A stretch of 64,000 nt of DNA, from assembly GCA_949361645.1 (NCBI GenBank), contig OX442416.1, forward strand, positions 20,729,451 through 20,793,450. Direction: 5' to 3'. Of the stretch, positions 59,001-64,000 are shown piece after piece. This stretch comes from Spongilla lacustris. Its lineage: Eukaryota > Porifera > Demospongiae > Spongillida > Spongillidae. Below the pieces are notes generated by a model. The model made no database searches and had not been told where the DNA came from. It saw nothing but the letters and a program-made list of their open reading frames with translations. The position numbers and the translations under genes were made by a program. Position 1 is the first letter of the stretch. Each line of letters opens with the position of its first letter.

Positions 59001-59990
59001 AAGTGCTCTCACCAGTAGTGTTATTCTTTAGTACTCTCATGAAATACAAACCTAGAATGTTTATCCCCTGAGAAGAGTTTTTTCTAGTTTACTGCTAGTA
59101 GAGTAGTGATTCTTTCCCCATGCTCTCCTTTCTCCATTTTAATTCACTACATCCTCCCTCCCTGCTTCCTTCCATTCCTCCCTTATGTTACCATGGGATG
59201 GCATATCTAGAAGGGTTAAGAACTGTGTGAGTATTGACAATCCTCATATCTCCCAGCTCTAGACAGCAGGCCGGACCTAAAGATGATCTACAACTTGCCA
59301 CTTAGTGATTGGCATAGTGTTGGTATTGAGCTTGGCATCCCTGAGAATGAACTAAAAGTCATCCAAAGGAACAATGTTAGTGATGTCAATGCTCAGAAGA
59401 GAGAGATGTTTTACACTTGGCTAAATAAGGATCCTGGGGCCACTTATAAAAAGCTTTTTGAGGTGTTAAGGATAAAGGAACAAGAAAGTGTAACTATGCT
59501 TTGCAGAAGCCTCGGTTAGTGACTATTGTGGTGTTATTATTTCTAACTTACAGTACATGTACTTATTGCATCCATTAGGAATCAGTCTTAATTCATTCAT
59601 TCCTTCCCAGTCTCCTAATCAACTATCTTCAGTTTCAGGTAATGATACAAATGTTGTGCAGATGATGCACCAATTGAGCTATGTAAGGAAATGAGGGATT
59701 ATGTAAAGTATGCAATTATGAATTTCAGACCTACTACAATTAGAATGGTTACAGTTGTACTTAAGTACATCATGTTATAAAATCAATATTTTACCCCTGT
59801 ACAATAGCAGCCCTGTATTACTGTACAGTATACCTCTATTGGATCCCTCAGTGTGCCTTAGACCTCTATTGGACCCCTGTACTGTAGATATTGATTGGAC
59901 CCCTGTACTGTAGATATTGATTGAACCCTCAGTACAGTAGAAGGTCTACTGTAAAGCAGCGGTGCAGTAATATAAAAGGGTCAGGGGGAG

Positions 59991-60021
<31 letters not shown>

Positions 60022-60810
60022 AGGGAGGTGGAATATGAGTGGACCATTTTGGATCTGTCTCAAATAGCATAGACCATAGATCCCCCTATTAGTCGCAGTA
60101 TGTGCGTGATCCTGTAGTTGTATCTGTTACTTCAACTACTTCTAACCAGTATGATACAAAGTATTGTATTGTTTAGCATTTGTTCAAATACTTTTAATTG
60201 GATCGATTTAATCTACACACTATTACAAATTACACACTAATTTTCATGACACAGCACTGCAATGCTGCCTCTGTATTGGGCACCACAATTAGCATGTAAT
60301 GTGTATCCCTGTGTATCCAGTACCTGTGTTATAGTGCAATCATGATGTTTTTGGGGACACTAACAGTACTGAGCTGACCTCTCTTTTGACATGCACACTA
60401 AGTAACTTACACCATACCAATTTTTAGAGTTACAGAACAACAATATTACTTTATTAATAGTCTGTAAAATCACACCTTTGCATGTGTTAACCCATAAAAC
60501 CATTTGATAGACTGCTGGGTTTTTTTTTAACTACTTCAAACATTTTGAACGATCCGAAATGTATTTAGGTACTGTTGCGGAATGTATGTATGTACTTTTC
60601 CAGGTATTTAGGTGACATGCTTTTAATTTTTTTTAGTTGTCTGTATGATATATCTTTATGCTGATGTTACAGGTGACTCGGTGCGTCCTTTAACCATGCC
60701 TGGTCTTACTGAAGTGCAAAGCCATGCTCTGGGTGAAATACCAGATTTGGAGTGTGCTGAAACAGAGACCATAGATCCCCCTATTAGTCGCAGTATGTGT
60801 GTGATCCTGT
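33111..60810 (+). CDS. predicted Kelch/Roc-COR/FN3/Roc-COR/ZU5/UPA/Death gene (overview; exons listed separately)
   Basis: Fourteen exons were read, and every junction agrees in phase: 0, 1, 2, 1, 1, 0, 1, 0, 0, 1, 1, 1, 1. The predicted product is about 2,260 residues: six Kelch-like blades, a Roc GTPase with COR, one fibronectin type III domain, a second Roc-COR, ZU5, a probable UPA, a Ser/Pro-rich linker and a Death domain. There is no signal peptide, so it should be cytosolic. Roco GTPases dimerise through COR, and ZU5-UPA-Death modules act in UNC5 and PIDD type signalling; a link to death-fold signalling is inference. The join across the 6.3 kb intron (37530-43868) is the weakest point: the two halves could be separate, paralogous genes. 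Confidence 0.6.
33781..33860. mobile_element. possible fragment of the TAGTCTCG foldback MITE
   Basis: Begins TAGTCTCGTGCCCAGACCC, close to the end of the complete foldback element at 39408-39513. No matching right end was found. Confidence 0.45.
34389..34464. repeat. (CA)n microsatellite immediately before an acceptor
   Basis: About 38 CA units directly followed by AG of the next Kelch exon, in place of a pyrimidine tract. Confidence 0.97.
34467..34770 (+). CDS. Kelch exon 2 (blades 4-6)
   Basis: Starts after CACACAAG in phase 0 (IAVHSQEETHQSTWREIPDV), completing blade 4, then CSAVCVVDGVLLAIGGTED with YALHPVDQKWQHVGDM (blade 5) and YVDTLLLSGRRLLVVDG (blade 6). It ends GTGGAAG then GTAAGC in phase 1. 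The GG turn of blade 6 is replaced by VDG. Confidence 0.78.
34821..34872 (+). CDS. 52-nt microexon joining Kelch to Roc
   Basis: Bounded by CTATTTTCAG and GTGTGA. It reads LAMVFPSPLNTVKTDE in the only frame compatible with both neighbours: phase 1 in, phase 2 out. Without it the Kelch exon (phase 1) and the Roc exon (phase 2) cannot be joined. Confidence 0.65.
34924..35072. repeat. two poly(C) tracts (34924-34947 and 35043-35072)
   Basis: Runs of 24 and 30 C in the short intron between the microexon and the Roc exon. Confidence 0.95.
35503..37529 (+). CDS. Roc-COR GTPase exon 1
   Basis: One large open exon of about 675 codons. The Roc domain has a P-loop GAAGVGKTH (about 35570-35596), a switch/G3 motif FIDSGGQLQYHDILP (about 36072) and a G4 motif VGTHRDT (about 36322); THRD in place of NKxD is usual in Roco proteins. 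About 130 residues between P-loop and G3 are an acidic, low-conservation insert. COR follows: QPIAWFGLQIVL, ALHHLVKHNVFLYYPEVLP and DPQVVLTKVTELVQ, then a C-terminal part with YLMPALLPHLD, HGYIPSGLFCCL and LYRNCIRLV. It ends ATTGCTACAACAG then GTAGGC in phase 1. Confidence 0.88.
39014..39180. mobile_element. non-autonomous foldback element family, copy 1
   Basis: Shares AACATTCTCT, GAGAAAGTT, ATATAGGATTT and GGTGGTGTAAAAAG with 62652-62840 and with one arm of the inverted repeat at 61443-61737. No long right arm is seen here. Confidence 0.6.
39408..39513. mobile_element. 106-bp foldback MITE (TAGTCTCGTACCCAGACCC ends)
   Basis: Starts TAGTCTCGTACCCAGACCC and ends with its reverse complement GGGTCTGGGTACGAGACTA; the arms continue inward to pair almost entirely (GCGATAAT loops). 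The outer TA on each side could be a TA target duplication of Tc1/mariner type. Related ends occur at 33781 and 63243. Confidence 0.8.
39826..39854. repeat. poly(C) tract, 29 bases
   Basis: Pure C run in the long intron. Confidence 0.95.
40079..41464. mobile_element. nested hAT-like element (CAGGGTTGCCGAA ends), copy 2
   Basis: Ends are CAGGGTTGCCGAAGG at 40079 and CTTTCGGCAACCCTG at 41464. The flanking octamers CATTTAGG and CATATAGG differ at one base, fitting an 8-bp hAT target duplication. Sub-terminal GGCCTGACAGGTCGG/CCAGGCCGG words repeat in both orientations. The interior matches 30110-31168. It contains a T-run joined to a G-run at 41147-41184. Non-autonomous. Confidence 0.82.
41784..41990. 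repeat. 24-bp repeat (ATGTACGAACTGAACGCTGA) and a 37-bp duplication
   Basis: Six copies of a 24-bp unit, followed by two copies of a unit with GAACTGAACGCTCAAAAGTA and CAATAGAAAAAGTGCCACG. Lies inside the outer hAT-like element. Confidence 0.9.
42158..43868. other. intron remainder; orphan element end and two poly(G) tracts
   Basis: A 27-codon ATG frame at 42950 (MAETLSPPSDRPTCTRTRRA) has a plausible start but no donor in frame. At 43067 CAGGGACGAATACAGGATTT resembles a hAT-like end. G tracts lie at 43135-43163 and 43198-43217. Confidence 0.45.
43869..44150 (+). CDS. fibronectin type III exon
   Basis: After TTTCCTCTCTTAG the frame reads VPSPPYGLKAFNITSTSMTI, SWQPPHDPNGVIRGYQVSYT, TSTELTSLKPHTEYTIRVRA, KTVDFGGYSTLVTVSTQEDG then GTGAGT. 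The P-x-P start, SW-PP, GY-V-Y, L-P-T-Y-V-V-A and the C-terminal T-E are FN3 signatures; 93 residues is the normal length. Phase 1-1, typical of a shuffled FN3 exon. Two relics of this exon are at 50123-50213 and 60342-60420. Confidence 0.9.
44151..45735. other. intron with an imperfect foldback at 44842-45084
   Basis: The stretch 44842-44945 (GTGCAAAGTCTAGATCA, GCTGTGGTC, GCAACATG, GTGCCATGG) pairs imperfectly with 44990-45084 (GGCACATTGCACATTGGACC, TGATCTGGACTTTGCAC). No exon recognised. Confidence 0.55.
45736..47873 (+). CDS. Roc-COR GTPase exon 2
   Basis: After TTTTCGCAG the frame reads EMLAEKLSKILTSYECISFH, then Roc: P-loop FYGTPRAGKTTLRK (about 45823-45855), a long acidic insert, G3 VIDGGGQPSFQEIFPLL (about 46433) and G4 VGTHRDKLKG (about 46701). 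COR: IPAPWLVFDFVLHKYAK, VLYFLHNKAGTILYYYD, SEVIIQYF, followed by FFMPSLLPKAEG, GYSPIGLFCAV and a Cys-rich GFYCTCKGAGCPQHEH. It ends AACAG then GTACAT in phase 0. Same layout as exon 35503-37529 but much diverged and A/T-richer in codon use. The ATG at 45738 could also start a separate gene. Confidence 0.88.
47874..48977. other. intron carrying a TIR element
   Basis: Almost all of this intron is the element at 48052-48867. Confidence 0.6.
48052..48867. mobile_element. 816-bp non-autonomous DNA transposon with 25-bp TIRs and 7-bp target duplication
   Basis: Left end CATAGATATTGGAATTAATG then GATTGG; right end CCAATCCAG then TAATTCCAATATCTATG, the reverse complement with one or two differences. 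GTGCTAT flanks both sides (48045-48051 and 48868-48874). No transposase ORF. The superfamily cannot be set from ends alone. Confidence 0.85.
48978..49002 (+). CDS. 25-nt microexon between COR and ZU5
   Basis: Bounded by TCTATTCAG and GTAAGG; reads INTKDKRI. Phase 0 in, phase 1 out, exactly linking exon 45736-47873 to the ZU5 exon. Small, so its support is phase and splice motifs only. Confidence 0.55.
49033..49990. mobile_element. hAT-like non-autonomous element (CAGGGTTGCCG ends), copy 3, with perfect 8-bp TSD
   Basis: Ends are CAGGGTTGCCGAAGGCC (49033) and GGCCTACGGCAACACTG (49990). TGTATGTA lies on both sides (49025-49032 and 49991-49998), a perfect 8-bp duplication as made by hAT transposases. 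Sub-terminal words (AACCTGTCAGGC and CTGGCCTGTCAGG) are inverted at the two ends. The interior is unlike copies 1 and 2. A 148-codon minus-strand frame (49626-49180) has no recognised domain; it may be captured host sequence. Confidence 0.85.
49999..51263. other. intron with an FN3 exon relic
   Basis: Contains the relic at 50123-50213 and AT-rich sequence. An ACTTCATTACTTTCTACATCCTG phrase near 50525 pairs with CAGGATGT...AGTGCA at 50475 (partial inverted repeat 50475-50550). Confidence 0.5.
50123..50213 (+). pseudogene. FN3 exon relic 1
   Basis: Sequence ACCACGCACCGAGTAAGCAA, GTGGGGGCCAAGGCAGTGGA and TTTGGAAGAGTATAG aligns with the end of the FN3 exon (ACCACACACTGAGTACACCA, GTGAGGGCCAAGACAGTGGA). 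A TAA replaces the TAC of EYTIRV and the frame is lost, so it is dead. Confidence 0.75.
51264..51856 (+). CDS. ZU5 domain exon
   Basis: After TTTTTGCACAG the frame reads DFNIPGDINDVCCDVYTIQL, NENGCIHKDEHHGFSIHFPS, GILLPNQSITLTIGVMVYGP, SLKPISPIIWVSGD, LKDAEIILPHCLD, VFSTNHFCSLCLAAK. The FSIHFPSGIL-P-QSI-L pattern, the SPIIWVSGD strand and the AEIILPHC strand are hallmarks of ZU5 domains (UNC5, ankyrin, ZO-1). About 197 residues. Ends TGCACTAAG then GTAAAC in phase 0. Confidence 0.82.
51908..52039 (+). CDS. exon after ZU5 (start of UPA-like region)
   Basis: After TTATTTCTAG the frame reads TLKEYFKDLNIEESYCFKCN, SPTLTIHYPDVPQWQLTLVK, GVNG then GTAAGT, phase 0-0. A second in-phase donor (GTAAAT) nine bases upstream would remove GVN-G. 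Confidence 0.65.
52091..52280 (+). CDS. UPA-like exon
   Basis: After GTACCCATAG the frame reads ISLADLDIWNTNTDTLKWKE, YFPSFVLRFDPLDATTQISK, VLISFHEAALKMELPLQVK then GTAAGC. The beta-rich FVLRFDP and VLISFHE strands after ZU5 fit a UPA domain by position; similarity alone is weak. Phase 0 in, 1 out. Confidence 0.65.
52281..53412. other. intron, AT-rich
   Basis: No exon recognised. Near 53040-53060 TCCTACGCGTAGGA is a perfect palindrome, and GATTAAAGGTTAATG beside it is the reverse complement of the phrase at about 39198. Confidence 0.5.
53413..53478 (+). CDS. 66-nt linker exon
   Basis: After ATCCTCTCTAG the frame reads SPASREPGPNSSLNSCSTSV, AQ, then GTAAAA. Ser/Pro-rich, phase 1-1. Its donor is weak (AGTAAAAG). 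Confidence 0.55.
53640..57372. repeat. 23-bp minisatellite, 3.7 kb
   Basis: About 160 copies of a 23-bp unit containing TAGTATGAGGTGATGTACAG. Variant units (GTGATGCACAG, GATGACAG, GTACAGAGTAGTATAAGG, GTACGTATACAG, CAGTACTAG) recur as ordered sets, showing block duplications; for example the AATGTACAG and ACAGAGTAGTATAAGG variants at about 54135 and 54210 recur about 1,655 bp later. It gives long minus-strand artefact ORFs with a 23-residue period. Confidence 0.98.
57789..57816. repeat. poly(C) tract, 28 bases
   Basis: Pure C run between the 23-bp array and the next linker exon. Confidence 0.95.
57952..58020 (+). CDS. 69-nt linker exon
   Basis: After ATCATTTTCAG the frame reads PPHPATSGHTPNASFGCISD, NQ, then GTATGC; phase 1-1. 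Its Pro/Thr/Ser composition suits a flexible linker before the Death domain. Confidence 0.6.
58021..59256. other. intron
   Basis: AT-rich; no exon or array. ATCCTGTATCCA at 58568 resembles a hAT-like end but has no convincing partner. Confidence 0.5.
59257..59514 (+). CDS. Death domain exon
   Basis: After CATATCTCCCAG the frame reads ALDSRPDLKMIYNLPLSDWH, SVGIELGIPENELKVIQRNN, VSDVNAQKREMFYTWLNKDP, GATYKKLFEVLRIKEQESVT, MLCRSL then GTTAGT. The W-VG-LGI--N-L-I core, R-MF--WL and the A-TY--L--L tail are the classic Death-fold pattern. 85 residues, phase 1-1. The donor GTTAGT is slightly weak. Confidence 0.88.
59820..59945. repeat. short repeat (GGACCCCTGTACTGTAGATA)
   Basis: Four diverged copies of a roughly 28-bp unit with ATTGGACCCCTGTACTGTAG. 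Confidence 0.75.
59993..60021. repeat. poly(G) tract, 29 bases
   Basis: Pure G run in the intron after the Death domain exon. Confidence 0.95.
60065..60230 (+). pseudogene. duplicated tail of the last exon plus its downstream sequence
   Basis: ACCATAGATCCCCCTATTAG and about 150 following bases match 60766-60940. The 5' part of the exon is missing here. Confidence 0.8.
60342..60420 (+). pseudogene. FN3 exon relic 2
   Basis: GATGTTTTTGGGGACACTAA, CAGTACTGAGCTGACCTCTC and ATGCACACTAAGTAA align with the FN3 exon (GATGTTGTTGGGGACACTAC, CAGTACTGAACTAACCTCTC). A TAA and indels end the frame. Confidence 0.75.
60673..60810 (+). CDS. last recognised exon, after the Death domain
   Basis: After GATGTTACAG the frame reads GDSVRPLTMPGLTEVQSHAL, GEIPDLECAETETIDPPISR. 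At 60793 a GTATGT donor would leave phase 1; without splicing the frame continues MCVIL and stops at TAG 60808-60810. No next exon or AATAAA was recognised, so either reading is possible. Acidic C-terminal tail, no known domain. Confidence 0.55.
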
Positions 60811-61442
60811 AGTTGTATCTGTTACTGTAACTTTTGTGTTCAAGTACTTCTAACCAGTAGGATACAAAGTATTGTATAGTTTAAGCATTTGCTGCATATA
60901 GATGTATTTTAATTCAATCAATTTAATCTATGCACATAACAATTGACACAGAAATTCACATCTAAACTGTACATAATAATCATTGTACTTCTAACAAAGC
61001 ACTGCCCATCCTTTCTCATGCATTACCATATGGGCTAGAGACTACTGTCAACTGGTACATATACAGTGTGTTGTTCAAAAGATTCCGCTACACAAATTCT
61101 GTTAGAACCGTTAGATCATTACATGAGATTGAAGACTAATCCCGAAGCCAACGGTTACACTTGTACTGCTAATTGCGATCAGTCATGATAATCAGTTGGG
61201 AAGTAATGCCCGCCTATGCTATAACGTAGTCAGTCATCTTGGTAACCCGGGCCTGTTCCAAGTGTCATCATGCATAAACAGCATTTAACCACCAGTCCTG
61301 AAACATGTTTGGTGTTTTTTTCATCCATTCACTGATGGTAGGCTAGGGTGTGTGCATGTGAAGGAGTGCATTATTTATATATCAATCTAGTGTCCAGCTG
61401 CAAAAGGCTGCCCATTCCACTACTGATGTTATGATAATTATA
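60811..61442. other. intergenic or intronic sequence
   Basis: The first 130 bases are the duplicated segment described at 60065. Otherwise nothing recognised. Confidence 0.4.
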
Positions 61443-61737
61443 CAAGTAAATCAAAAACTTCTCTATCGAGAAAGTGATTGGCGGGATGTAGGATTGGTGG
61501 TGCAAAAAGCAAGAGGTACAGTATGTTAAAGTGATCGAGGTTTGGTAGGATCCTACAACTCACAGTCCTGAATTTGCAAATGAAGAAGCCTATTTGCAAA
61601 TGTAGGACTGTTATAGTTGTAGGATCCTACCAAACCTCATTTTAACATACTGTACCTTGTTTCCTTGCTTTTTGCACCACCAATCCTACATCCCGCCGCC
61701 AATCACTTTCTCGATAGAGAAGTTTTTGATTTACTTG
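61443..61737. mobile_element. 295-bp foldback element
   Basis: CAAGTAAATCAAAAACTTCT at the left is matched by its reverse complement AGAAGTTTTTGATTTACTTG at the right, and pairing continues through CTATCGAGAAAGTGATTGG, AGGTACAGTATGTTAAA and GGTAGGATCCTACAA to a loop near 61590. Arms are about 135 bp with few mismatches. Confidence 0.9.
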
Positions 61738-62650
61738 TTCCCCTAATTTTTTTTTTCCCTGCCAGGAGTGTTCAGTCAATATTATATATGGCTTAATAGT
61801 GTATTCGTTGCAATGCATAGGACACTTAGATTCCTCTTATTGGTATCGGGTAGACCGTAATCTGAGTATATAGGCCTCTTTTTAATTTTATTGATAGGTC
61901 TACCTTTGTTCTTTGGATACCTTAAACTCAGAGTTCTCTTAGTTAACGAGCCGTTTTCTTTGGCTTGGTCACCTTTGCTGAATTAGAACCGCCTGTTGTA
62001 AACGTATCTGCAGCTGTGTGCGTAGCCTGGTAACAGTAAATTAAGCGCGTGTGTGGCGTCATATTGTATACCGCTAGGCAACGAGAAATTTCACAGATAA
62101 TGAATTGCACCTGCTTGGGTCATTTCACGGCATTTCATCACGAACCAACAACTTTAGGTCTTATTTGTATGAAAGGGCACGTTTCGAAATCAAATGCAAC
62201 CGTTTGAAGCTAATCTAGTCTTCTTACGACGTTCCTGTCGCGAGTTCTACGTGATGAACGGAAGAAGAACGAAATGGCGAAATTTAGGCGCCAACTTGTC
62301 GCTCAAGGTAAACTGCACTGTTTAGCGAAGGTCACGTTATATGTGCACATCAGTCATGTTTGTGATAGATTATATACGAGCTGGGGAGTAAAGGCAACGC
62401 TTCGTTACCGTTTTAAAACGCTCGATCCAAAACCACGCCCACCTAAGTAAATCCGAAGCCAATCCTACATAGGACCCACTACCGTGGTTCCTGATGCCTG
62501 GCCTGTACATATAATCCCCTTGATTGTAACTGGCTCATTGCTATATGCACACTGCTAGTGATGAAACCTAAACCTAGTGAGAATAACAAACAAGTGACTC
62601 AATGTTGAAAATGAGTACAATGGTAATGGATGATGAGAATGAGTACAATG
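61738..62650 (+). other. intergenic; weak candidate first exon near 62254-62309
   Basis: ATGAACGGAAGAAGAACG at 62254 gives MNGRRTKWRNLGANLSLK ending at GTAAAC; the overlapping ATG at 62274 gives MAKFRRQLVAQ ending at the same place. CpG content is locally higher (62150-62340), as at a promoter. No partner exon lies in the window. Confidence 0.3.
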
Positions 62651-62651
62651 T

Positions 62652-62840
62652 TGTGACAAGTAAATAAAAACATTCTCTATGAGAAAGTTGGTGGTATATA
62701 GGATTTGAAGGCAACTGTGGTGTAAAAAGAAGGGAAACAATTAAGGATAGAATGATAAGATAAAACGAAATAGTCCTATTTTTAGGCCAGCACACATTGT
62801 AGGACAATACATTGTTTATGCATGTGCTAAATATAGGACT
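62652..62840. mobile_element. foldback element family, copy 3
   Basis: TGACAAGTAAATAAAAACAT, TCTCTATGAGAAAGTTGGTG and TATATAGGATTTGAAGGCAA match 39014-39180 closely and 61443 more distantly. Confidence 0.65.
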
Positions 62841-63470
62841 TGGGCATTCTAGCCGTTCAAATCCCCCACATACTATGTGGGGCAGCAGAAGAGACGCCCG
62901 CATAAAATTTCTTGCGCCATGCGACATAATGAGTAATTAAGCTTATGGTAATCTGTCAAATCCCCCACCGCTGGGGCAAAAATCCTAGTCAATCCCTGTC
63001 CAAATGCATATGCCCGTTCTGTGTCCGCACTACGGGGTGTGAGGGAGACCATTGACTGATGTATACATCAAACCCAGGCAGTTGAATTCGAGCGTACCTA
63101 TTGGGTTTGGTAGCTTTCCAAACCTATTACCCCTGCGGTAGCATTTTTTCCAGCAGCATGTTTGGCTGTCGGTCGTGCGTTCTTGGAATCGCATTCTTTT
63201 CGAAACGATGGATTCATCCCGATTTTCTGCACTCTTCATGTCTAGTCTCGTACCCAGAATCGCTTACGTAAGCATTACCGCATAATGTGTAATGCTAGTC
63301 TGGGAACTAGTGGGAAGGAAGTTCAATTTTTCACGAAATCGTGAGCGTCCAATCAAATTGCAGGTACGTCGTGACGAATAATAATTGCTTACTAATTGCA
63401 TTTACGTTATACTACATGTATAGCTCTAAGCGCAGCTGAAAGGTTTAGCATTCTTCAGCTGACATTCTTA
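62841..63470. other. intergenic; partial TAGTCTCG MITE at 63243-63310
   Basis: TAGTCTCGTACCCAGAATCG resembles the MITE at 39408, with a reduced right end (CTAGTCTGGGAACTAG). Nothing else recognised. Confidence 0.4.
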
Positions 63471-63570
63471 GACCACATTGGTTGAGAGCAATCATATGCT
63501 ATGCCCTTTTTGCCGTGGGCGTTCTACGTACTTCGCAATTATATATAGCTATTGCAGTCGAAGGACCAGG
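63449..63570 (+). other. possible hydrophobic exon at the window end
   Basis: An open frame AIICYALFAVGVLRTSQL, then YIAIAVEGP, ends in phase 1 at GTACGT (63571). It is hydrophobic and ends like a signal-peptide exon, but there is no in-frame ATG; an acceptor CATTCTTCAG at 63460 could supply it. Could be an exon of a gene continuing beyond the window. Confidence 0.25.
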
Positions 63571-63934
63571 TACGTATTTTGTATTTGTGCGTAACTTTAC
63601 ATGTTCATTTCTTATAGGTTGCTTCATTTTAATTATAGCCTCGCGAGGTTTTCATAATTGCATGTTAGCTGCTTTTTGCTACAGGAGATAGCGATGATCG
63701 AGCCAACGCAGGCAGGAGCCTATAACGCTTAAATTATAAATGTTTAGCAGGTTAATTCCATGCTGCTGCATGCATATGCATGCCATTGTATGAGAGGCTC
63801 AGGAAGTCATTTAGCCAAATACGAAAGCGTGCATCCACTACCCTGTGGTGAGGGAGGGGAGCAGACCACAGTCCTCAGGGTCCTGCAGAGTGTGCCCACC
63901 ATTGGGTGAATCGGGGAGACTATGGCCAGCATGG

Positions 63935-64000
63935 TCCTAACCATCACCACACCTGGGCCAGAGGGAACCATCACCACACCTGGACGAGAGGGAACCATCA
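63935..64000. repeat. tandem repeat cut by the window edge (GAGGGAACCATCACCACACC)
   Basis: Two and a half copies of a 27-bp unit that continues past the end. Confidence 0.75.

Overview
The window reads as metazoan nuclear DNA, most like a sponge (demosponge-type) genome. Genes are split into short exons with GT-AG introns. The two gene families seen, scavenger-receptor-cysteine-rich (SRCR) plus complement-control (CCP/sushi) mosaics and Roc-COR GTPases joined to ZU5 and Death domains, are typical of sponges and other early-branching animals. No rRNA, tRNA, CRISPR or bacterial operon structure was seen. The species is not determined, and a cnidarian-grade invertebrate cannot be excluded from sequence alone.

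Layout. (1) 1-10.4 kb: no convincing host gene; a run of minisatellites and decayed retroelement fragments, including three copies of one 3' tail and two head-to-head fragments of a conserved C-terminal retroelement ORF. (2) 10.4-30.0 kb, plus strand: an SRCR/CCP gene with a signal-peptide exon, then SRCR exons and six CCP exons, nearly all phase 1-1. Its middle is a module of SRCR exons and minisatellites present three times in tandem (about 14.8-17.9, 17.95-21.2 and 21.25-25.4 kb). Several exons have been turned into, or overrun by, tandem arrays, and individual copies carry stops, frameshifts or lost splice sites, so the locus looks partly decayed, or the assembly has errors. (3) 33.1-60.8 kb, plus strand: a phase-consistent chain of 14 exons that I read as one large gene encoding a Kelch propeller, Roc-COR, FN3, a second Roc-COR, ZU5, a probable UPA, linkers and a Death domain (about 2,260 residues). 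It may instead be two adjacent genes that meet in the 6.3 kb intron at 37.5-43.9 kb. Its introns hold non-autonomous DNA transposons with visible terminal inverted repeats and target-site duplications, and a 3.7 kb 23-bp minisatellite. (4) 60.8-64.0 kb: foldback elements and, near the end, weak candidate first exons.

How the genes may work. The SRCR/CCP protein would be secreted or cell-surface; the architecture resembles sponge aggregation-receptor-like proteins. The Kelch/Roc-COR/ZU5/Death protein would be cytosolic and, by family analogy (Roco GTPases; ZU5-UPA-Death of UNC5, PIDD and ankyrin type), could couple a GTPase switch to death-fold signalling. Both roles are inferences. All exon boundaries come from splice motifs, reading phase and domain continuity read by eye; no transcripts or database searches were available.
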